Under the pieces are notes generated by a model. It was given only the letters and a program-made list of their open reading frames with translations. It had not been told where the DNA came from and did no database searches. The translations under genes and the position numbers were made by a program. DNA of 64,000 nt from Pectobacterium actinidiae (lineage in GTDB: Bacteria > Pseudomonadota > Gammaproteobacteria > Enterobacterales > Enterobacteriaceae). Within the stretch, counting starts at the first letter, position 1. The number at the start of each line of letters is the position of its first letter. The stretch is from the NCBI RefSeq assembly GCF_000803315.1, contig NZ_JRMH01000001.1:868001-932000 (forward strand). The letters are read 5' to 3'. Below, piece by piece: positions 20,333-32,223 of this stretch.

Positions 20333-21184
20333 ATGGCTGAAATTACCGCATCCCTGGTAAAAGAGCTGCGTGAGCGTACCGCTGCGGGCATGATGGAATG
20401 TAAGAAGGCGCTGGTTGAAGCTAATGGCGACATCGAGCTGGCAATCGAAAACATGCGTAAATCTGGCGCAATTAAAGCGGCTAAGAAAGCTGGTAACGTT
20501 GCTGCTGATGGCGTGATCAAGACTAAGATCGACGGTAACTACGCTGTGATTCTGGAAGTTAACTGCCAGACCGACTTCGTTGCTAAAGATGCTGGTTTCC
20601 AGGCATTTGCTGACAAAGTGCTGGATGCTGCGGTTGCAGGTAAAATCACTGATGTTGACGTGCTGAAAGCACAGTTCGAAGAAGAGCGTGTTGCACTGGT
20701 TGCGAAAATTGGTGAGAACATCAACATTCGCCGCGTTTCTGCTCTGGAAGGCGAAGTTCTGGGTAACTACCAACACGGTGCGCGCATCGGTGTTCTGGTT
20801 GCCGCTAAAGGCGCTGACGAAGAGCTGGTTAAACACCTGGCTATGCATGTTGCAGCAAGCAAGCCAGAATTCGTTAAGCCAGAAGACGTGTCTGCTGAAG
20901 TGGTAGAGAAAGAGTACCAGGTTCAGTTGGAAATCGCGATGCAGTCTGGCAAGCCGAAAGAAATCGCAGAGAAAATGGTTGAAGGCCGTATGAAGAAATT
21001 CACCGGTGAAGTTTCTCTGACGGGTCAGCCTTTCGTTATGGATCCAGCCAAGTCTGTTGGTCAACTGCTGAAAGAGCACAACGCTGACGTGACTAACTTC
21101 ATCCGTTTCGAAGTGGGTGAAGGCATTGAGAAAGTTGAGACTGACTTTGCTGCTGAAGTTGCAGCAATGAGTAAGCAGTCTTAA
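20333..21184 (+). CDS. tsf: Elongation factor Ts
   Basis: 283 residues from ATG 20333 ([16 protein letters not shown]), the E. coli length; the upstream open frame to 20288 is not coding. EF-Ts exchanges GDP on EF-Tu; the Tu-contact motif [13 protein letters not shown] and the N-terminal UBA-like [14 protein letters not shown] helix are present. Strong codon bias as expected for a highly expressed gene. Confidence 0.98.
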   Translation: MAEITASLVKELRERTAAGMMECKKALVEANGDIELAIENMRKSGAIKAAKKAGNVAADGVIKTKIDGNYAVILEVNCQTDFVAKDAGFQAFADKVLDAAVAGKITDVDVLKAQFEEERVALVAKIGENINIRRVSALEGEVLGNYQHGARIGVLVAAKGADEELVKHLAMHVAASKPEFVKPEDVSAEVVEKEYQVQLEIAMQSGKPKEIAEKMVEGRMKKFTGEVSLTGQPFVMDPAKSVGQLLKEHNADVTNFIRFEVGEGIEKVETDFAAEVAAMSKQS

Positions 21185-21193
21185 TAACAAAAA

Positions 21194-21221
21194 AAGAGCC
21201 GCCAGTTGGCGGTTCCTTTTT
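21194..21221 (+). terminator. Intrinsic terminator of rpsB-tsf
   Basis: GAGCCGCC AGTT GGCGGTTC followed by CTTTTT, 10 bp after the tsf stop. Confidence 0.9.
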
Positions 21222-21338
21222 ATCCAGCCCAAAGAGTTTTAGTTCGCTTGGTTTCCTGTATTCAGATAGGAGCCGAGTGGAACAGTTTTGATTTTTACAA
21301 CCCCTCAATACGACGACAGCCTGTAGGATAAGAACACC

Positions 21339-22064
21339 ATGGCAACCAATGCAAAACCCGTCTATCAACGAATCCTGCTGAAGCTCAGTGGCGAAGCTTT
21401 ACAGGGAACTGAAGGTTTTGGTATCGATGCGAGCATTCTGGATCGCATGGCTCAGGAAGTGAAAGAACTGGTTGAGTTAGGCATTCAGGTCGGTGTAGTT
21501 ATCGGCGGTGGTAACCTGTTTCGTGGCGCGGGTCTGGCTAAAGCGGGTATGAACCGCGTTGTGGGCGACCACATGGGAATGCTGGCGACCGTCATGAATG
21601 GTCTGGCAATGCGTGATGCGTTGCACCGTGCCTATGTGAACGCTCGCCTGATGTCTGCTATTCCGCTGAATGGCGTCTGTGATAACTACAGCTGGGCAGA
21701 GGCGATTAGCCTGCTGCGTAATAACCGCGTAGTGATTTTCTCCGCCGGAACAGGCAACCCTTTCTTCACCACAGATTCTGCGGCTTGCCTACGCGGCATT
21801 GAGATTGAAGCGGATGTCGTATTGAAAGCGACAAAAGTCGATGGCGTCTATTCTGCCGATCCAGTGAAAGATCCTACAGCGACGATGTATGAAACGCTAA
21901 CTTATCAAGACGTGTTAGAACGTGAGCTGAAAGTCATGGATCTTGCCGCGTTCACGCTGGCACGCGACCATAATTTACCAATCCGTGTTTTCAACATGAA
22001 CAAGCCTGGCGCACTGCGTCGCGTTGTCATGGGTGAAAAAGAAGGGACGTTGATTAGTCAGTAA
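21339..22064 (+). CDS. pyrH: UMP kinase PyrH
   Basis: This 241-residue bacterial hexameric UMP kinase of the amino-acid kinase fold equals the E. coli length. Motifs: [48 protein letters not shown] and [13 protein letters not shown]. It makes UDP from UMP, is activated by GTP and inhibited by UTP, and also serves as a cofactor in pyrimidine control of carAB in E. coli. Confidence 0.98.
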   Translation: MATNAKPVYQRILLKLSGEALQGTEGFGIDASILDRMAQEVKELVELGIQVGVVIGGGNLFRGAGLAKAGMNRVVGDHMGMLATVMNGLAMRDALHRAYVNARLMSAIPLNGVCDNYSWAEAISLLRNNRVVIFSAGTGNPFFTTDSAACLRGIEIEADVVLKATKVDGVYSADPVKDPTATMYETLTYQDVLERELKVMDLAAFTLARDHNLPIRVFNMNKPGALRRVVMGEKEGTLISQ

Positions 22065-22198
22065 TAACGGCTAATCCCGATTATAGGGTAATATATTCTC
22101 AGTATTGCTCTATACGCCAGCCACGCGCTGGCATTAATTATTCACCGGGTCATGCACTGCATGGCCTGCCAGGCAACCAGTTTTCAAGGGTTCACAAC

Positions 22199-22756
22199 GT
22201 GACTAATGAAATCAGAAAAGATGCTGAAACGCGCATGGACAAATGTGTTGAAGCGTTTAAAAATCAGATCAGCAAAATCCGTACCGGCCGTGCATCGCCT
22301 AGCATTCTCGATGGCATCCAGGTTGAATATTATGGCAGCGCAACGCCACTGCGTCAGGTTGCTAACGTTGTCGTAGAAGATTCCCGCACGCTGGCGATTA
22401 CGGTATTTGATCGTTCGCTTGGCCCAGCGGTTGAGAAAGCGATCATGGCCTCCGATCTCGGCCTGAACCCGTCTTCAGCTGGTACAGTAATCCGTGTTCC
22501 ACTGCCACCACTGACGGAAGAACGTCGTAAAGATCTGATCAAAGTCGTTCGCGGTGAAGCGGAGCAAGGGCGCGTTTCTGTACGTAACGTGCGCCGCGAT
22601 GCTAACGACAAACTGAAAGCGCTGCTTAAAGATAAAGCGATCAGTGAAGATGAAGAACGTCGTGCTCAGGACGACGTGCAGAAACTGACTGATAACTTCA
22701 TTAAGAAAGTGGATGTGGCTCTGGCAGAAAAAGAAGCGGAGCTGATGGAGTTCTAA
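22199..22756 (+). CDS. frr: Ribosome recycling factor
   Basis: 185 residues, the E. coli length, starting at a GTG codon (V/M-T-N-E-I-R-K-D). RRF has a three-helix coiled-coil domain and a beta/alpha/beta domain; conserved [41 protein letters not shown] and [11 protein letters not shown] are present. It splits post-termination ribosomes with EF-G. Confidence 0.98.
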   Translation: MTNEIRKDAETRMDKCVEAFKNQISKIRTGRASPSILDGIQVEYYGSATPLRQVANVVVEDSRTLAITVFDRSLGPAVEKAIMASDLGLNPSSAGTVIRVPLPPLTEERRKDLIKVVRGEAEQGRVSVRNVRRDANDKLKALLKDKAISEDEERRAQDDVQKLTDNFIKKVDVALAEKEAELMEF

Positions 22757-22828
22757 TCAGCCTGTTGGATAGTGCGTCGCAGGGAGCGTGTGGGCTGGCC
22801 CCCTTTTTCCTACGGCGCTTTATTTTTA

Positions 22829-22955
<127 letters not shown>

Positions 22956-23129
22956 AATGGTTATGCAAGGAATGGGTGAAGGCTAGCCCCTCTGGGTAGT
23001 AAACAATTTTTTGCTAGGTATATGCTTGTGGCTGTCGTGACTGTGATCGAGAGCAGAGATATATCATGGTAATCGTCTCAGACTCGTGTACCTTCCTGTC
23101 ATCAAATCCGGTTATTCAGAGCATTTTTA

Positions 23130-24326
23130 ATGAAGCAACTGACAATTCTTGGTTCCACTGGCTCTATTGGCGTCAGTTCGCTGGCCGTCATTAATGCCAA
23201 CCCCGATAAATTTGCTGTACGCGCGCTCTCTGCCGGACACAACGTCAAGTTGATGTTAGAGCAGTGCCTCGCTTTCCAACCCGCTTATGCCTCAATGGCG
23301 GATGAAGCCTCTGCAACCGCCCTGCGCCAGCAGTTGGCGGGCTATGGTTGCAAAACGGAAGTGCTGGCAGGCGTTCAGGCCGCGTGTGACCTTGCTGCAT
23401 TAGATGGCGTTGATCAGGTCATGGCCGCGATTGTGGGGGCCGCTGGATTATTGCCGACGCTGGCAGCAATCCATGCCGGAAAACAGGTGTTGTTGGCGAA
23501 CAAAGAATCACTGGTTACCTGTGGGCGTCTCTTCATGGATGCTGTGGCGCAAAGTGACGCGCAGCTTTTACCGATTGATAGTGAACATAATGCGATTTTT
23601 CAGAGTTTACCTGAGCAAATTCAGCGCCAATTAGGCTACGCTTCATTGTCGCAGCATGGGGTCGAACGTATTGTTCTGACTGGCTCCGGTGGGCCGTTTC
23701 GTGAAACGCCGGTGTCGGCGCTGGCGGATATGACGCCAGATCAGGCGTGCGCGCACCCAAACTGGTCAATGGGGCGCAAAATTTCGGTTGATTCTGCCAC
23801 GATGATGAACAAGGGGCTGGAGTATATCGAAGCGCGCTGGCTGTTTAATGCTTCTGCCGAAGAGATGGAAGTCATTATCCATCCGCAGTCGGTGATTCAC
23901 TCGATGGTACGTTACCGTGATGGCAGCGTTCTAGCGCAGTTGGGATCGCCCGATATGCGTACGCCGATTGCTCATGCCATGGCGTATCCTGAACGTGTGA
24001 CATCGGGGGCAAAAGCGTTAGATTTTTGCCAGATTGGCGAGCTGACATTTTTAGCCCCAGACTATGCGCGCTACCCTTGTTTACAGCTCGCTATTGATGC
24101 CTGTAATCATGGTCAGTCGGCCACCACGGCGTTGAACGCCGCAAATGAAATTGCGGTAGCGGCATTTTTGCAGTCGCAAATCCGTTTTACGGATATTGCA
24201 GCGGTAAATCGTCAGGTTATTGAACAACTTACATTACCAGAACCCGCCAGCGTTGATGATGTTCTGTTTATCGACGGCTGGGCCAGACAGGCCGCAACAC
24301 AGACCCTGATACATTACGCGCGGTAG
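23130..24326 (+). CDS. dxr: 1-deoxy-D-xylulose 5-phosphate reductoisomerase (IspC)
   Basis: 398 residues, the E. coli length. The NADPH-binding motif [12 protein letters not shown] lies at the N-terminus, and the metal/substrate motifs are [13 protein letters not shown] (Asp, Glu) and [17 protein letters not shown] (Glu). The enzyme converts DXP to MEP, the committed step of the non-mevalonate pathway feeding UppS just downstream. It is the target of fosmidomycin. Confidence 0.98.
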   Translation: MKQLTILGSTGSIGVSSLAVINANPDKFAVRALSAGHNVKLMLEQCLAFQPAYASMADEASATALRQQLAGYGCKTEVLAGVQAACDLAALDGVDQVMAAIVGAAGLLPTLAAIHAGKQVLLANKESLVTCGRLFMDAVAQSDAQLLPIDSEHNAIFQSLPEQIQRQLGYASLSQHGVERIVLTGSGGPFRETPVSALADMTPDQACAHPNWSMGRKISVDSATMMNKGLEYIEARWLFNASAEEMEVIIHPQSVIHSMVRYRDGSVLAQLGSPDMRTPIAHAMAYPERVTSGAKALDFCQIGELTFLAPDYARYPCLQLAIDACNHGQSATTALNAANEIAVAAFLQSQIRFTDIAAVNRQVIEQLTLPEPASVDDVLFIDGWARQAATQTLIHYAR

Positions 24327-24430
24327 CCGGATAGACCCATGGCACAATTTGTTCATGTGCGGTGGAGGTGGTATAGTCTGCGCCACTCAATGGTTGATTA
24401 TGCGAAAATTGTTTAATCGACTGTGAAGCT

Positions 24431-24457
24431 AAGCCGTGATCGTTCACGGCTTTTTTT
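24431..24457 (+). terminator. Intrinsic terminator after dxr
   Basis: AGCCGTGA TCGT TCACGGCT followed by TTTTTTG in the 198-bp gap between dxr and uppS. It separates dxr from the long uppS-to-accA gene series. Confidence 0.88.
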
Positions 24458-24524
24458 GCGCTAACGGGGTCTGATGTTACGGAAGGACTGTTGTATTTCT
24501 TGCTTGAGGAAATAAGTACGCGTT

Positions 24525-25286
24525 ATGCCGTCCGATAATCAAAAAAATACTAACGATCTGCCACCCGCCGGGCCGCGGCATGTTGCCATTATCATGGATG
24601 GCAATGGTCGCTGGGCGAAAAGCCGGGGGAAAATGCGGATTTTTGGCCATCAGGCTGGTGTAAAGGCTGTGCGACGTTCGGTCAGTTTTGCAGTGAGCCA
24701 AGGGCTGGATGCACTGACACTTTACGCATTTAGCAGTGAAAACTGGAACCGTCCGGCGCAGGAAGTTTCCGCACTCATGGAACTGTTTGTTAGGGCGCTG
24801 GACAGCGAAGTGAAAAGCTTGCACAAGCACAATGTCCGCCTGCGGGTCATTGGCGATATCGGCCGCTTCAGTCCGCGTTTGCAAGAACGAATCCGCCGTT
24901 CAGAAGCACTGACAGAAAAGAATCAGGGGCTCACACTGAATATTGCCGCGAATTATGGCGGCCGTTGGGATATTATTCAGGGAGTACGGCAACTTGCAGA
25001 GCAGGTGCAGGAAGGCATTCTGCGCCCTGATAGCATTAATGAAGCGTCATTATGTCAGTACATCTGTCTGAATGATCTGGCTCCGGTTGATTTGGTGATC
25101 AGAACCGGTGGAGAACACCGCATCAGTAATTTTCTTCTGTGGCAAATTGCTTATGCTGAATTTTACTTTACTGATGTCCTCTGGCCTGATTTCGATGAAC
25201 AAGTCTTTGAAGGTGCGCTGAATGCTTTTGCACAACGCGAGCGCCGCTTCGGGGGAACAACACCTATCGATGCTGATGCATCCTAG
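24525..25286 (+). CDS. uppS: Undecaprenyl diphosphate synthase (IspU)
   Basis: 253 residues. The catalytic Asp25 lies in [15 protein letters not shown], and the conserved [23 protein letters not shown] and [18 protein letters not shown] motifs follow. This cis-prenyltransferase adds eight IPP units to FPP to give the C55 lipid carrier for peptidoglycan and O-antigen. It starts the uppS-cdsA-rseP-bamA-skp-lpx chain. Confidence 0.97.
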   Translation: MPSDNQKNTNDLPPAGPRHVAIIMDGNGRWAKSRGKMRIFGHQAGVKAVRRSVSFAVSQGLDALTLYAFSSENWNRPAQEVSALMELFVRALDSEVKSLHKHNVRLRVIGDIGRFSPRLQERIRRSEALTEKNQGLTLNIAANYGGRWDIIQGVRQLAEQVQEGILRPDSINEASLCQYICLNDLAPVDLVIRTGGEHRISNFLLWQIAYAEFYFTDVLWPDFDEQVFEGALNAFAQRERRFGGTTPIDADAS

Positions 25287-25295
25287 GGGGAACTT

Positions 25296-26153
25296 TTGCT
25301 GAAGTATCGCCTGATTACTGCTTTTATTTTGATCCCGATTGTTATTGCAGCACTTTTCTTGCTGCCTCCTCTGGGATTCACGTTGGTTACGCTAGCTGTC
25401 TGTATGCTAGCGGCGTGGGAATGGGGCCAGTTGGCGGGGTTTGCCTCTTATGGTCAACGCCTATGGCTCGCGATCCTGTGTGGTTTCTTGCTGGCGTTGA
25501 TGCTGTTATCACTCCCGGCCTACCATTATTCCGTTCATATTCCGCAAATCAGTATCGCGCTGTGGTCATCACTGGTGTGGTGGGGTGTCGCGCTGCTGTT
25601 GGTGCTGTTCTATCCGGCTTCTGCTTCATTCTGGCGTCATTCGCGTACATTGCGACTGGTGTTCGGTATCATGACGATCGTGCCGTTTTTCTGGGGCATG
25701 GTCGCGCTTCGCCATTACGATTACGCGATTAATCCATTCGCTGGTGCCTGGTGGCTGCTGTACGTCATGCTGTTGGTGTGGGGGGCAGACAGCGGTGCCT
25801 ACATGTTCGGTAAACTGTTTGGTAAGCGTAAACTCGCGCCAAAAGTCTCGCCGGGCAAAACCTGGGAAGGCTTTCTCGGTGGTCTGGCAACCTCTGCGTT
25901 AATCTCTGTGCTGTTTAGCCTGTATGCGCCGTTAACGGTAGCGCCAGCGACGTTGTTGATTTGTTCCATCGCCGCTGCGCTGGCCTCGGTGCTGGGTGAT
26001 TTGACGGAAAGTATGTTCAAACGCGAGGCGGGCATCAAAGACAGTAGCCATTTGATTCCGGGGCACGGTGGCGTGCTCGATCGTATCGACAGCCTGACTG
26101 CTGCGGTTCCTGTGTTCTCTTGCCTGATGCTGCTGCTGTTTAAAGTGGCTTAG
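25296..26153 (+). CDS. cdsA: Phosphatidate cytidylyltransferase CdsA
   Basis: 285 residues with a TTG start (MLKYRLITAF), matching E. coli in length and N-terminus; AGGGGG lies upstream. It is an integral membrane protein with about eight helices and the CDP-diglyceride synthase signature SxxKRxxGIKDSSHLIPGHGGVLDRIDS near the C-terminus. It makes CDP-diacylglycerol from phosphatidate and CTP. It begins 9 bp after uppS. Confidence 0.96.
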   Translation: MLKYRLITAFILIPIVIAALFLLPPLGFTLVTLAVCMLAAWEWGQLAGFASYGQRLWLAILCGFLLALMLLSLPAYHYSVHIPQISIALWSSLVWWGVALLLVLFYPASASFWRHSRTLRLVFGIMTIVPFFWGMVALRHYDYAINPFAGAWWLLYVMLLVWGADSGAYMFGKLFGKRKLAPKVSPGKTWEGFLGGLATSALISVLFSLYAPLTVAPATLLICSIAAALASVLGDLTESMFKREAGIKDSSHLIPGHGGVLDRIDSLTAAVPVFSCLMLLLFKVA

Positions 26154-26174
26154 AATAAAGCGGTAGAGCTATTT

Positions 26175-27530
26175 ATGCTGAGTTTTCTTTGGAATCTTGC
26201 CGCGTTTATCATTGCACTGGGTGTGCTGGTCACTGTCCATGAATTTGGGCATTTCTGGGTCGCGCGCCGCTGTGGTGTGAAGGTCGAACGCTTTTCTGTC
26301 GGTTTCGGACGCGCGCTATGGCGTCGTCGCGATCGCACGGGTACAGAATTCGTGATTGCGCTGATCCCGCTTGGCGGCTACGTCAAGATGCTGGATGAGC
26401 GCGTCGACACGGTTGCGCCAGAATTCCGTCACCAATCATTTAACAGTAAAACGGTCTGGCAGCGTGCGGCCATCGTTAGCGCCGGCCCAATTGCCAATTT
26501 CCTGTTTGCGATTGTGGCCTACTGGCTGGTGTTTATTCTCGGTGTACCCGGCGTGCGTCCGGTAGTAGGTGAAATACTGCCCAACTCCATCGCGGCGCAG
26601 GCGGAAATGTCGGCGGGAACGGAACTAAAGTCCGTTGATGGTATCGAAACGCCTGATTGGGATGCTGCGCGTCTGGCTCTGATCGGTAAAATCGGCGATA
26701 GCGATGTTGTGATCGGAACCGCACCTTTAGGCTCTGACCGTGTCGTTCAAAAAACGCTGGATTTACGTGAGTGGCAGTTTGAACCGGATAAGCAAGATCC
26801 CGCCGCCTCACTTGGGATTATTCCGCGTGGTCCGCAAATCGAGCCGGTACTGCATCAGGTGCAGGCAGGGTCGGCGGCGGAAAAAGCAGGTTTGCAAGTC
26901 GGGGATAGGATCGTTAAAGTCGACGGGCAGGCGCTAGCGCAATGGCGTGATTTTGTCATCGCCGTGCGCGATAACCCCGGACAATCTATTGCTCTGGAGG
27001 TGGAGCGTAATGGTTCAACAGTACCGTTGACGTTAACACCAGACAGCAAATCTGTGGGAAGTGGCAGAGTTGAAGGGCTGGCAGGCGTAATGCCAAGCGT
27101 GACGCCACTGCCTGAGGAATACAGAACTGTGCGCCAGTATGGGCCGTTCAGCGCTGTCTACCAGGCAACAGATAAAACCTGGCAACTGATGAAATTGACC
27201 GTCAGTATGTTAGGGAAACTGGTTATGGGTGATGTTAAGCTGAACAACCTGAGCGGTCCCATTTCGATTGCACAGGGGGCTGGAATGTCAGCAGATTATG
27301 GATTGATTTATTACCTGATGTTTTTGGCTTTAATCAGTGTCAATTTGGGGATCATCAATCTATTCCCTCTGCCGGTATTGGATGGTGGACACCTGCTCTT
27401 TCTTGCGGTTGAAAAGTTGAAGGGCAGGCCGGTTTCTGAGCGTGTGCAGGACGTTAGCTATCGCATTGGTACAGTGTTGCTGATGTTGTTAATGGGACTC
27501 GCACTTTTCAATGATTTCTCTCGTCTCTAG
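26175..27530 (+). CDS. rseP: Site-2 intramembrane zinc metalloprotease RseP
   Basis: 451 residues (E. coli 450). The zinc motif HEFGH is at residues 22-26 in the first membrane helix, two periplasmic PDZ domains occupy the middle (second: [20 protein letters not shown]), and [12 protein letters not shown] gives the third zinc ligand near the C-terminus. RseP cleaves RseA after DegS to release sigma-E, and clears signal-peptide remnants. Confidence 0.97.
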   Translation: MLSFLWNLAAFIIALGVLVTVHEFGHFWVARRCGVKVERFSVGFGRALWRRRDRTGTEFVIALIPLGGYVKMLDERVDTVAPEFRHQSFNSKTVWQRAAIVSAGPIANFLFAIVAYWLVFILGVPGVRPVVGEILPNSIAAQAEMSAGTELKSVDGIETPDWDAARLALIGKIGDSDVVIGTAPLGSDRVVQKTLDLREWQFEPDKQDPAASLGIIPRGPQIEPVLHQVQAGSAAEKAGLQVGDRIVKVDGQALAQWRDFVIAVRDNPGQSIALEVERNGSTVPLTLTPDSKSVGSGRVEGLAGVMPSVTPLPEEYRTVRQYGPFSAVYQATDKTWQLMKLTVSMLGKLVMGDVKLNNLSGPISIAQGAGMSADYGLIYYLMFLALISVNLGIINLFPLPVLDGGHLLFLAVEKLKGRPVSERVQDVSYRIGTVLLMLLMGLALFNDFSRL

Positions 27531-27565
27531 GCGCGGGATTAGGTTAGGAAAAACGCATAACAACG

Positions 27566-29995
27566 ATGGCGATCAAAAAGTTGCTCATAGCGTCGCTGCT
27601 GTTTAGCAGCGCAACCGTATACGGTGCAGACGGGTTCGTAGTGAAGGACATTCATTTCGAGGGCCTGCAAAGAGTTGCCGTCGGGGCGGCATTACTCAGT
27701 ATGCCAGTCCGCGTTGGTGATACCATCGGTGACGATGATATCGGTAACACCATCCGTGCCTTGTTTGCGACCGGAAATTTTGAAGATGTTCGTGTCCTGC
27801 GCGATGGCGAAACGCTGATTGTGCAGGTGAAGGAACGTCCAACCATCGCCAGCGTCACGTTTTCCGGCAATAAGTCAGTCAAAGACGACATGCTGAAAGA
27901 AAACCTGGAGGCTTCCGGCGTGCGCGTCGGTGAAGCGTTGGACCGGACTGCGCTCACCAGCATCGAAAAAGGACTGGAAGATTTCTACTACAGCGTGGGT
28001 AAGTACAGTGCGTCGGTTAAAGCCGTTGTCACACCGCTCCCGCGTAACCGCGTAGACCTGAAACTGGTCTTCACGGAAGGCGTTTCCGCCAAGATTCAGC
28101 AGATTAATATTGTTGGTAATAAAGCATTTAGCTCCGACGAATTGATCTCTCGTTTCCAACTGCGTGATGAAGTGCCGTGGTGGAACGTGGTGGGCGATCG
28201 TAAATATCAGAAACAAAAGCTGTCTGGCGATCTGGAAACCCTACGGAGTTTCTATCTGGATCGTGGCTATGCGCGTTTCAACATCGATTCCACTCAGGTG
28301 AGCCTGACGCCAGATAAAAAAGGCATCTACATCACCATCAATATGACGGAAGGCGAGCAGTACAAGCTGTCCGGCGTAGCGGTGAAAGGTAATCTGGCTG
28401 GTCACTCTGCGGAAATCGAAGGGTTGACGAAGATTGAACCGGGTGAACTCTACAACGGGACGAAAGTGACCCGAATGGAAGAGGACATCAAGAAGCTGCT
28501 GGGTCGTTATGGCTATGCTTATCCGCGCGTGGTGACACAGCCGGAAATTAATGACGCAGACAAAACGGTGAAATTAAACATCAACGTTGATGCTGGTAAC
28601 CGTTTCTACGTGCGTCATATCCGCTTTGACGGTAACGACACGTCTAAAGACTCCGTTCTGCGCCGTGAAATGCGCCAGATGGAAGGGGCATGGTTAGGCA
28701 ACGATCTGGTTGAGCAGGGCAAAGAGCGTTTAAACCGACTGGGATACTTTGAAAGCGTTGATGTAGAAACGCAGCGTGTTCCCGGCGTGGCCGATCAGGT
28801 TGATGTAACGTATAAAGTCAAAGAGCGTAATACGGGGACATTCAACTTTGGTGTCGGTTTCGGTACAGAAAGTGGCGTGAGCTTCCAGGCTGGGGTTCAG
28901 CAGGACAACTGGCTGGGAACGGGTAACTCCGTAGGTATCAGCGGGACTAAAAACGACTACCAGACGTATGTCGAGCTGTCACTGACCGATCCGTACTTTA
29001 CCGTTGATGGCGTTAGCCTCGGTGGCCGTGTCTTCTATAACAAATTTGAGGCGTCTGACGCCGATCTGTCTGACTACACCAACGTGAGTTATGGCGTTGG
29101 CAGTACCTTGGGCTTCCCGATTAACGAGAATAACTCACTGCGTGTCGGTCTGGATTATGTCCATAACGATCTGTCGGATATGAGACCGCAGGTGGCGATG
29201 TGGCGTTATCTGGATTCCGTGGGGGTTAATCCTTCTGTGGTTGGCGAGAATGTCAAATCTAGCGCAGATTTCAAAGCGAACGATTTCTTCCTGAATACCG
29301 GATGGTCGTATAACAATCTGGATCGCGGCTACTTCCCGACGAAGGGGACTCGTGCGTCTGCGAATGCTAAAGTTGCGGTGCCGGGTTCTGACAACGAATA
29401 CTACAAACTGACGTTTGACTCCGCGAGCTACTATCCGTTGACTGACAGCGGTAAATGGGTGGTGATGGGGCGTACGCGCGCAGGCTTTGCTGATGGCATC
29501 GGTAGTAAGGAAGTGCCGTTCTACGACAACTTCTATGCCGGTGGTTCCAGCACGGTGCGTGGTTTTCAGTCGAATACCATCGGTCCTAAGGCTGCATATT
29601 ACAAATGTAATGGTAGCGAGTCTTCCTATGCGAATTGCCCGATCGATTCAACCAATCTGGATGACGCGGTAGGTGGTAATGCGATGGCCGTGCTGAGTGC
29701 GGAACTTATCGTGCCGACGCCGTTTATCAGTGATAAATACGCGAACTCTGTCCGTACTTCCTTCTTCGTGGATGGCGGTACGGTATGGGATACCAACTGG
29801 GAAAATACACCTGCAACGATTGCTGCGGGCGTACCGGATTACAGTAAAGCGAGCAACTTCCGTGTTTCCAGCGGTATCGCGTTGCAATGGATGTCTCCGC
29901 TTGGGCCATTGGTCTTCTCCTATGCCCAGCCGGTTAAAAAGTACGATGGAGACAAGTCGGAACAGTTCCAGTTTAACATTGGCAAAACCTGGTAG
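27566..29995 (+). CDS. bamA: Outer-membrane protein assembly factor BamA
   Basis: 809 residues (E. coli 810). A signal peptide ends at about residue 20 (YGADGFVV), five POTRA domains fill residues 21-420, and a 16-strand barrel follows. The lid-loop VRGFQSN and the C-terminal beta-signal ending in F-N-I-G-K-T-W are present. BamA is the essential insertase core of the BAM complex. It lies between rseP and skp as in E. coli. Confidence 0.98.
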   Translation: MAIKKLLIASLLFSSATVYGADGFVVKDIHFEGLQRVAVGAALLSMPVRVGDTIGDDDIGNTIRALFATGNFEDVRVLRDGETLIVQVKERPTIASVTFSGNKSVKDDMLKENLEASGVRVGEALDRTALTSIEKGLEDFYYSVGKYSASVKAVVTPLPRNRVDLKLVFTEGVSAKIQQINIVGNKAFSSDELISRFQLRDEVPWWNVVGDRKYQKQKLSGDLETLRSFYLDRGYARFNIDSTQVSLTPDKKGIYITINMTEGEQYKLSGVAVKGNLAGHSAEIEGLTKIEPGELYNGTKVTRMEEDIKKLLGRYGYAYPRVVTQPEINDADKTVKLNINVDAGNRFYVRHIRFDGNDTSKDSVLRREMRQMEGAWLGNDLVEQGKERLNRLGYFESVDVETQRVPGVADQVDVTYKVKERNTGTFNFGVGFGTESGVSFQAGVQQDNWLGTGNSVGISGTKNDYQTYVELSLTDPYFTVDGVSLGGRVFYNKFEASDADLSDYTNVSYGVGSTLGFPINENNSLRVGLDYVHNDLSDMRPQVAMWRYLDSVGVNPSVVGENVKSSADFKANDFFLNTGWSYNNLDRGYFPTKGTRASANAKVAVPGSDNEYYKLTFDSASYYPLTDSGKWVVMGRTRAGFADGIGSKEVPFYDNFYAGGSSTVRGFQSNTIGPKAAYYKCNGSESSYANCPIDSTNLDDAVGGNAMAVLSAELIVPTPFISDKYANSVRTSFFVDGGTVWDTNWENTPATIAAGVPDYSKASNFRVSSGIALQWMSPLGPLVFSYAQPVKKYDGDKSEQFQFNIGKTW

Positions 29996-30138
29996 TGTGA
30001 CGTCAATCGGTTGTATGCAGGGAATGTCGCATCGTTGTTCATGGATATGAATGGTTGAACATAGGCCGTTCATATCATGACGCGATGCTCATAATTACAG
30101 TGTTAAGACACAAATTAGGTTAGGTTGAGGAGTTTATA

Positions 30139-30636
30139 GTGAAAAAGTGGTTATGTGCCGCAGGCCTCGGTTTAGCATTGGCTGCTTCAGCCAGCGTTCA
30201 GGCTGCTGATAAAATTGCCGTTGTTAACGTCTCTAGCATTTTCCAACAGTTGCCGCAGCGTGAAACCGTTGGCAAACAGCTGGAAAACGAATTCAAAGGT
30301 CGAGCTTCTGAACTGCAAACGATGGAAAGCAATTTACAGAGCAAGATGCAGAAGCTGCAACGTGATGGTTCTACCATGAAAGCGAGCGAGCGCAGCAAAA
30401 TGGAGAAGGACGTCATGGCTCAGCGCGAGCAGTTCTCCACTAAAGCGCAGGCTTTTGAGCAGGATAACCGTCGCCGTCAGACTGAAGAACGTAACAAAAT
30501 CCTGAGCCGCATTCAGGATGCGGTGAAAGCCGTTGCAACCAAAGAAGGTTATGATGTTGTGATTGACGCTAACGCGGTTGCGTATGTCGCCAATGCTAAA
30601 GACATTACTGCCGATGTGCTGAAACAGGTTAAATAA
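30139..30636 (+). CDS. skp: Periplasmic chaperone Skp (OmpH)
   Basis: 165 residues. A signal peptide (M-K-K-W-L, cleavage after VQA at residue 22) is followed by a short beta segment and long helical tentacles rich in Lys, Arg, Glu and Gln. Trimeric Skp holds unfolded outer-membrane proteins on their way to BamA, the gene just upstream. Confidence 0.96.
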   Translation: MKKWLCAAGLGLALAASASVQAADKIAVVNVSSIFQQLPQRETVGKQLENEFKGRASELQTMESNLQSKMQKLQRDGSTMKASERSKMEKDVMAQREQFSTKAQAFEQDNRRRQTEERNKILSRIQDAVKAVATKEGYDVVIDANAVAYVANAKDITADVLKQVK

Positions 30637-30639
30637 TAC

Positions 30640-31662
30640 ATGTATTCAATTCGACTGGACGCGTTAGCTCAACAGTTGGATGCACAATTACACGGTGATG
30701 GCGATATCGTCATCACCGGTGTTGCTTCTATGCATTCAGCAAAAACTGGGCAAATTACGTTTCTTTCCGACAGTCGTTACCGTGAGCAACTGGCCGGGAC
30801 GCAAGCGTCCGTGGTCGTGCTGACGGAAGCGGATTTACCTTACTGTCAGGTTGCGGCGCTGGTAGTGAAGAATCCCTACCTTACCTATGCGCGTATGGCG
30901 CAACTGCTGGATACGACGCCGCAGCCAGCAACTGATATTGCGCCGAGCGCGGTTATTGCGCCAGACGCGACGCTGGGTCAGAACGTGTCCGTTGGCGCAA
31001 ATGCCGTCATCGAATCTGGTGCACTGTTGGGAGATGGCGTTGTCATTGGCCCTGGCTGCTTTATCGGCAAAGATGCTCGCATTGGTGCCGGTACGCGCTT
31101 ATGGGCAAATGTCACGATTTATCACCGCGTTGAACTGGGTGAACATTGCCTGATCCAGTCGGGAACGGTGATTGGTTCTGACGGCTTTGGCTATGCCAAC
31201 GATCGCGGCAACTGGGTGAAGATCCCGCAGTTGGGGACGGTCAGAATTGGCGATCGGGTTGAGATTGGCGCGAGCACAACCATCGATCGTGGTGCGTTGG
31301 ATGATACGGTCATTGGCAATGGTGTTATCATTGATAACCAATGTCAGATTGCGCACAACGTCGTGATTGGCGACAATACCGCGGTCGCGGGTGGCGTCAT
31401 TATGGCGGGGAGCTTGAAAATTGGTCGTTATTGCATGATCGGTGGTGCCAGTGTGATCAATGGGCACATGGAGATCTGCGATAAAGTAACGGTAACGGGA
31501 ATGGGGATGGTCATGCGACCAATCACAGAACCTGGGGTATACTCTTCGGGCATTCCTTTGCAACCCAATAAAGTGTGGCGCAAAACTGCAGCGCTGGTGA
31601 TGAATATTGATGAGATAAGCAAACGGCTGAAAGCCGTTGAACGAAAAGTCGATAACGTTTAA
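30640..31662 (+). CDS. lpxD: UDP-3-O-(3-hydroxymyristoyl)glucosamine N-acyltransferase LpxD
   Basis: 340 residues (E. coli 341). An N-terminal uridine-binding domain ([10 protein letters not shown]...) precedes a left-handed beta-helix of hexapeptide repeats from about residue 105. The catalytic His lies in [13 protein letters not shown], and the C-terminal helix ends it. It is the third step of lipid A synthesis. It starts 3 bp after skp. Confidence 0.97.
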   Translation: MYSIRLDALAQQLDAQLHGDGDIVITGVASMHSAKTGQITFLSDSRYREQLAGTQASVVVLTEADLPYCQVAALVVKNPYLTYARMAQLLDTTPQPATDIAPSAVIAPDATLGQNVSVGANAVIESGALLGDGVVIGPGCFIGKDARIGAGTRLWANVTIYHRVELGEHCLIQSGTVIGSDGFGYANDRGNWVKIPQLGTVRIGDRVEIGASTTIDRGALDDTVIGNGVIIDNQCQIAHNVVIGDNTAVAGGVIMAGSLKIGRYCMIGGASVINGHMEICDKVTVTGMGMVMRPITEPGVYSSGIPLQPNKVWRKTAALVMNIDEISKRLKAVERKVDNV

Positions 31663-31763
31663 TCACTCGCGTTTTATTTGCGGCCTGCCTGAAGACACCT
31701 AATTTAGGGTCTGTGCAGGCCGTGTTGTTGATGGCATCAGTTTTTATGGACAGGAAGAGTATT

Positions 31764-32219
31764 TTGACTACTGACACTCATACTCTGCATATTGAAGAGA
31801 TTTTAGAATTATTACCGCACCGTTTCCCGTTTTTGCTGGTTGATCGGGTACTGGATTTTGAAGAAGGGAAATTTCTGCGGGCGGTGAAAAACGTCTCTTT
31901 CAACGAACCCTTCTTCCAGGGCCATTTCCCGGGCAAACCGATTTTTCCCGGCGTGCTGATTCTGGAAGCAATGGCTCAGGCCACCGGTATTCTTGCGTTT
32001 AAAAGCGTGGGTAAACTGGAACCGGGTGAGCTGTACTATTTCGCCGCTGTTGACGAAGCGCGCTTTAAGCGCCCCGTGCAGCCAGGCGATCAAATGATCC
32101 TTGAAGTTGAATTCATCAAAGAGCGTCGCGGCGTTGCGCGCTTTAAAGGTGTTGCCAAAGTTGATGGCGAAGTGGCCTGTGAAGCGTCAATGATGTGTGC
32201 TCGCCGTCGGGAGTCCTGA
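31764..32219 (+). CDS. fabZ: 3-hydroxyacyl-[ACP] dehydratase FabZ
   Basis: 151 residues from a TTG start (L/M-T-T-D-T-H-T-L), as in E. coli, with AGGAAG 8 bp upstream. An in-frame ATG at 31746 and the frame start at 31713 are less likely. A single hot-dog fold with catalytic His in [20 protein letters not shown] and Glu in that same helix. FabZ dehydrates 3-hydroxyacyl-ACP in fatty-acid elongation, and its substrate pool competes with LpxA and LpxD. Confidence 0.95.
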   Translation: MTTDTHTLHIEEILELLPHRFPFLLVDRVLDFEEGKFLRAVKNVSFNEPFFQGHFPGKPIFPGVLILEAMAQATGILAFKSVGKLEPGELYYFAAVDEARFKRPVQPGDQMILEVEFIKERRGVARFKGVAKVDGEVACEASMMCARRRES

Positions 32220-32223
32220 TAAC

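Noticed and set aside
20258..21232. 324-codon minus-strand frame
   Set aside because: Antisense to tsf; Phe/Asn-rich shadow of a highly expressed gene's codon bias.
22115..22132. GCCAGC/GCTGGC hairpin between pyrH and frr as a terminator
   Set aside because: No T-run follows and the loop is short; left unassigned.
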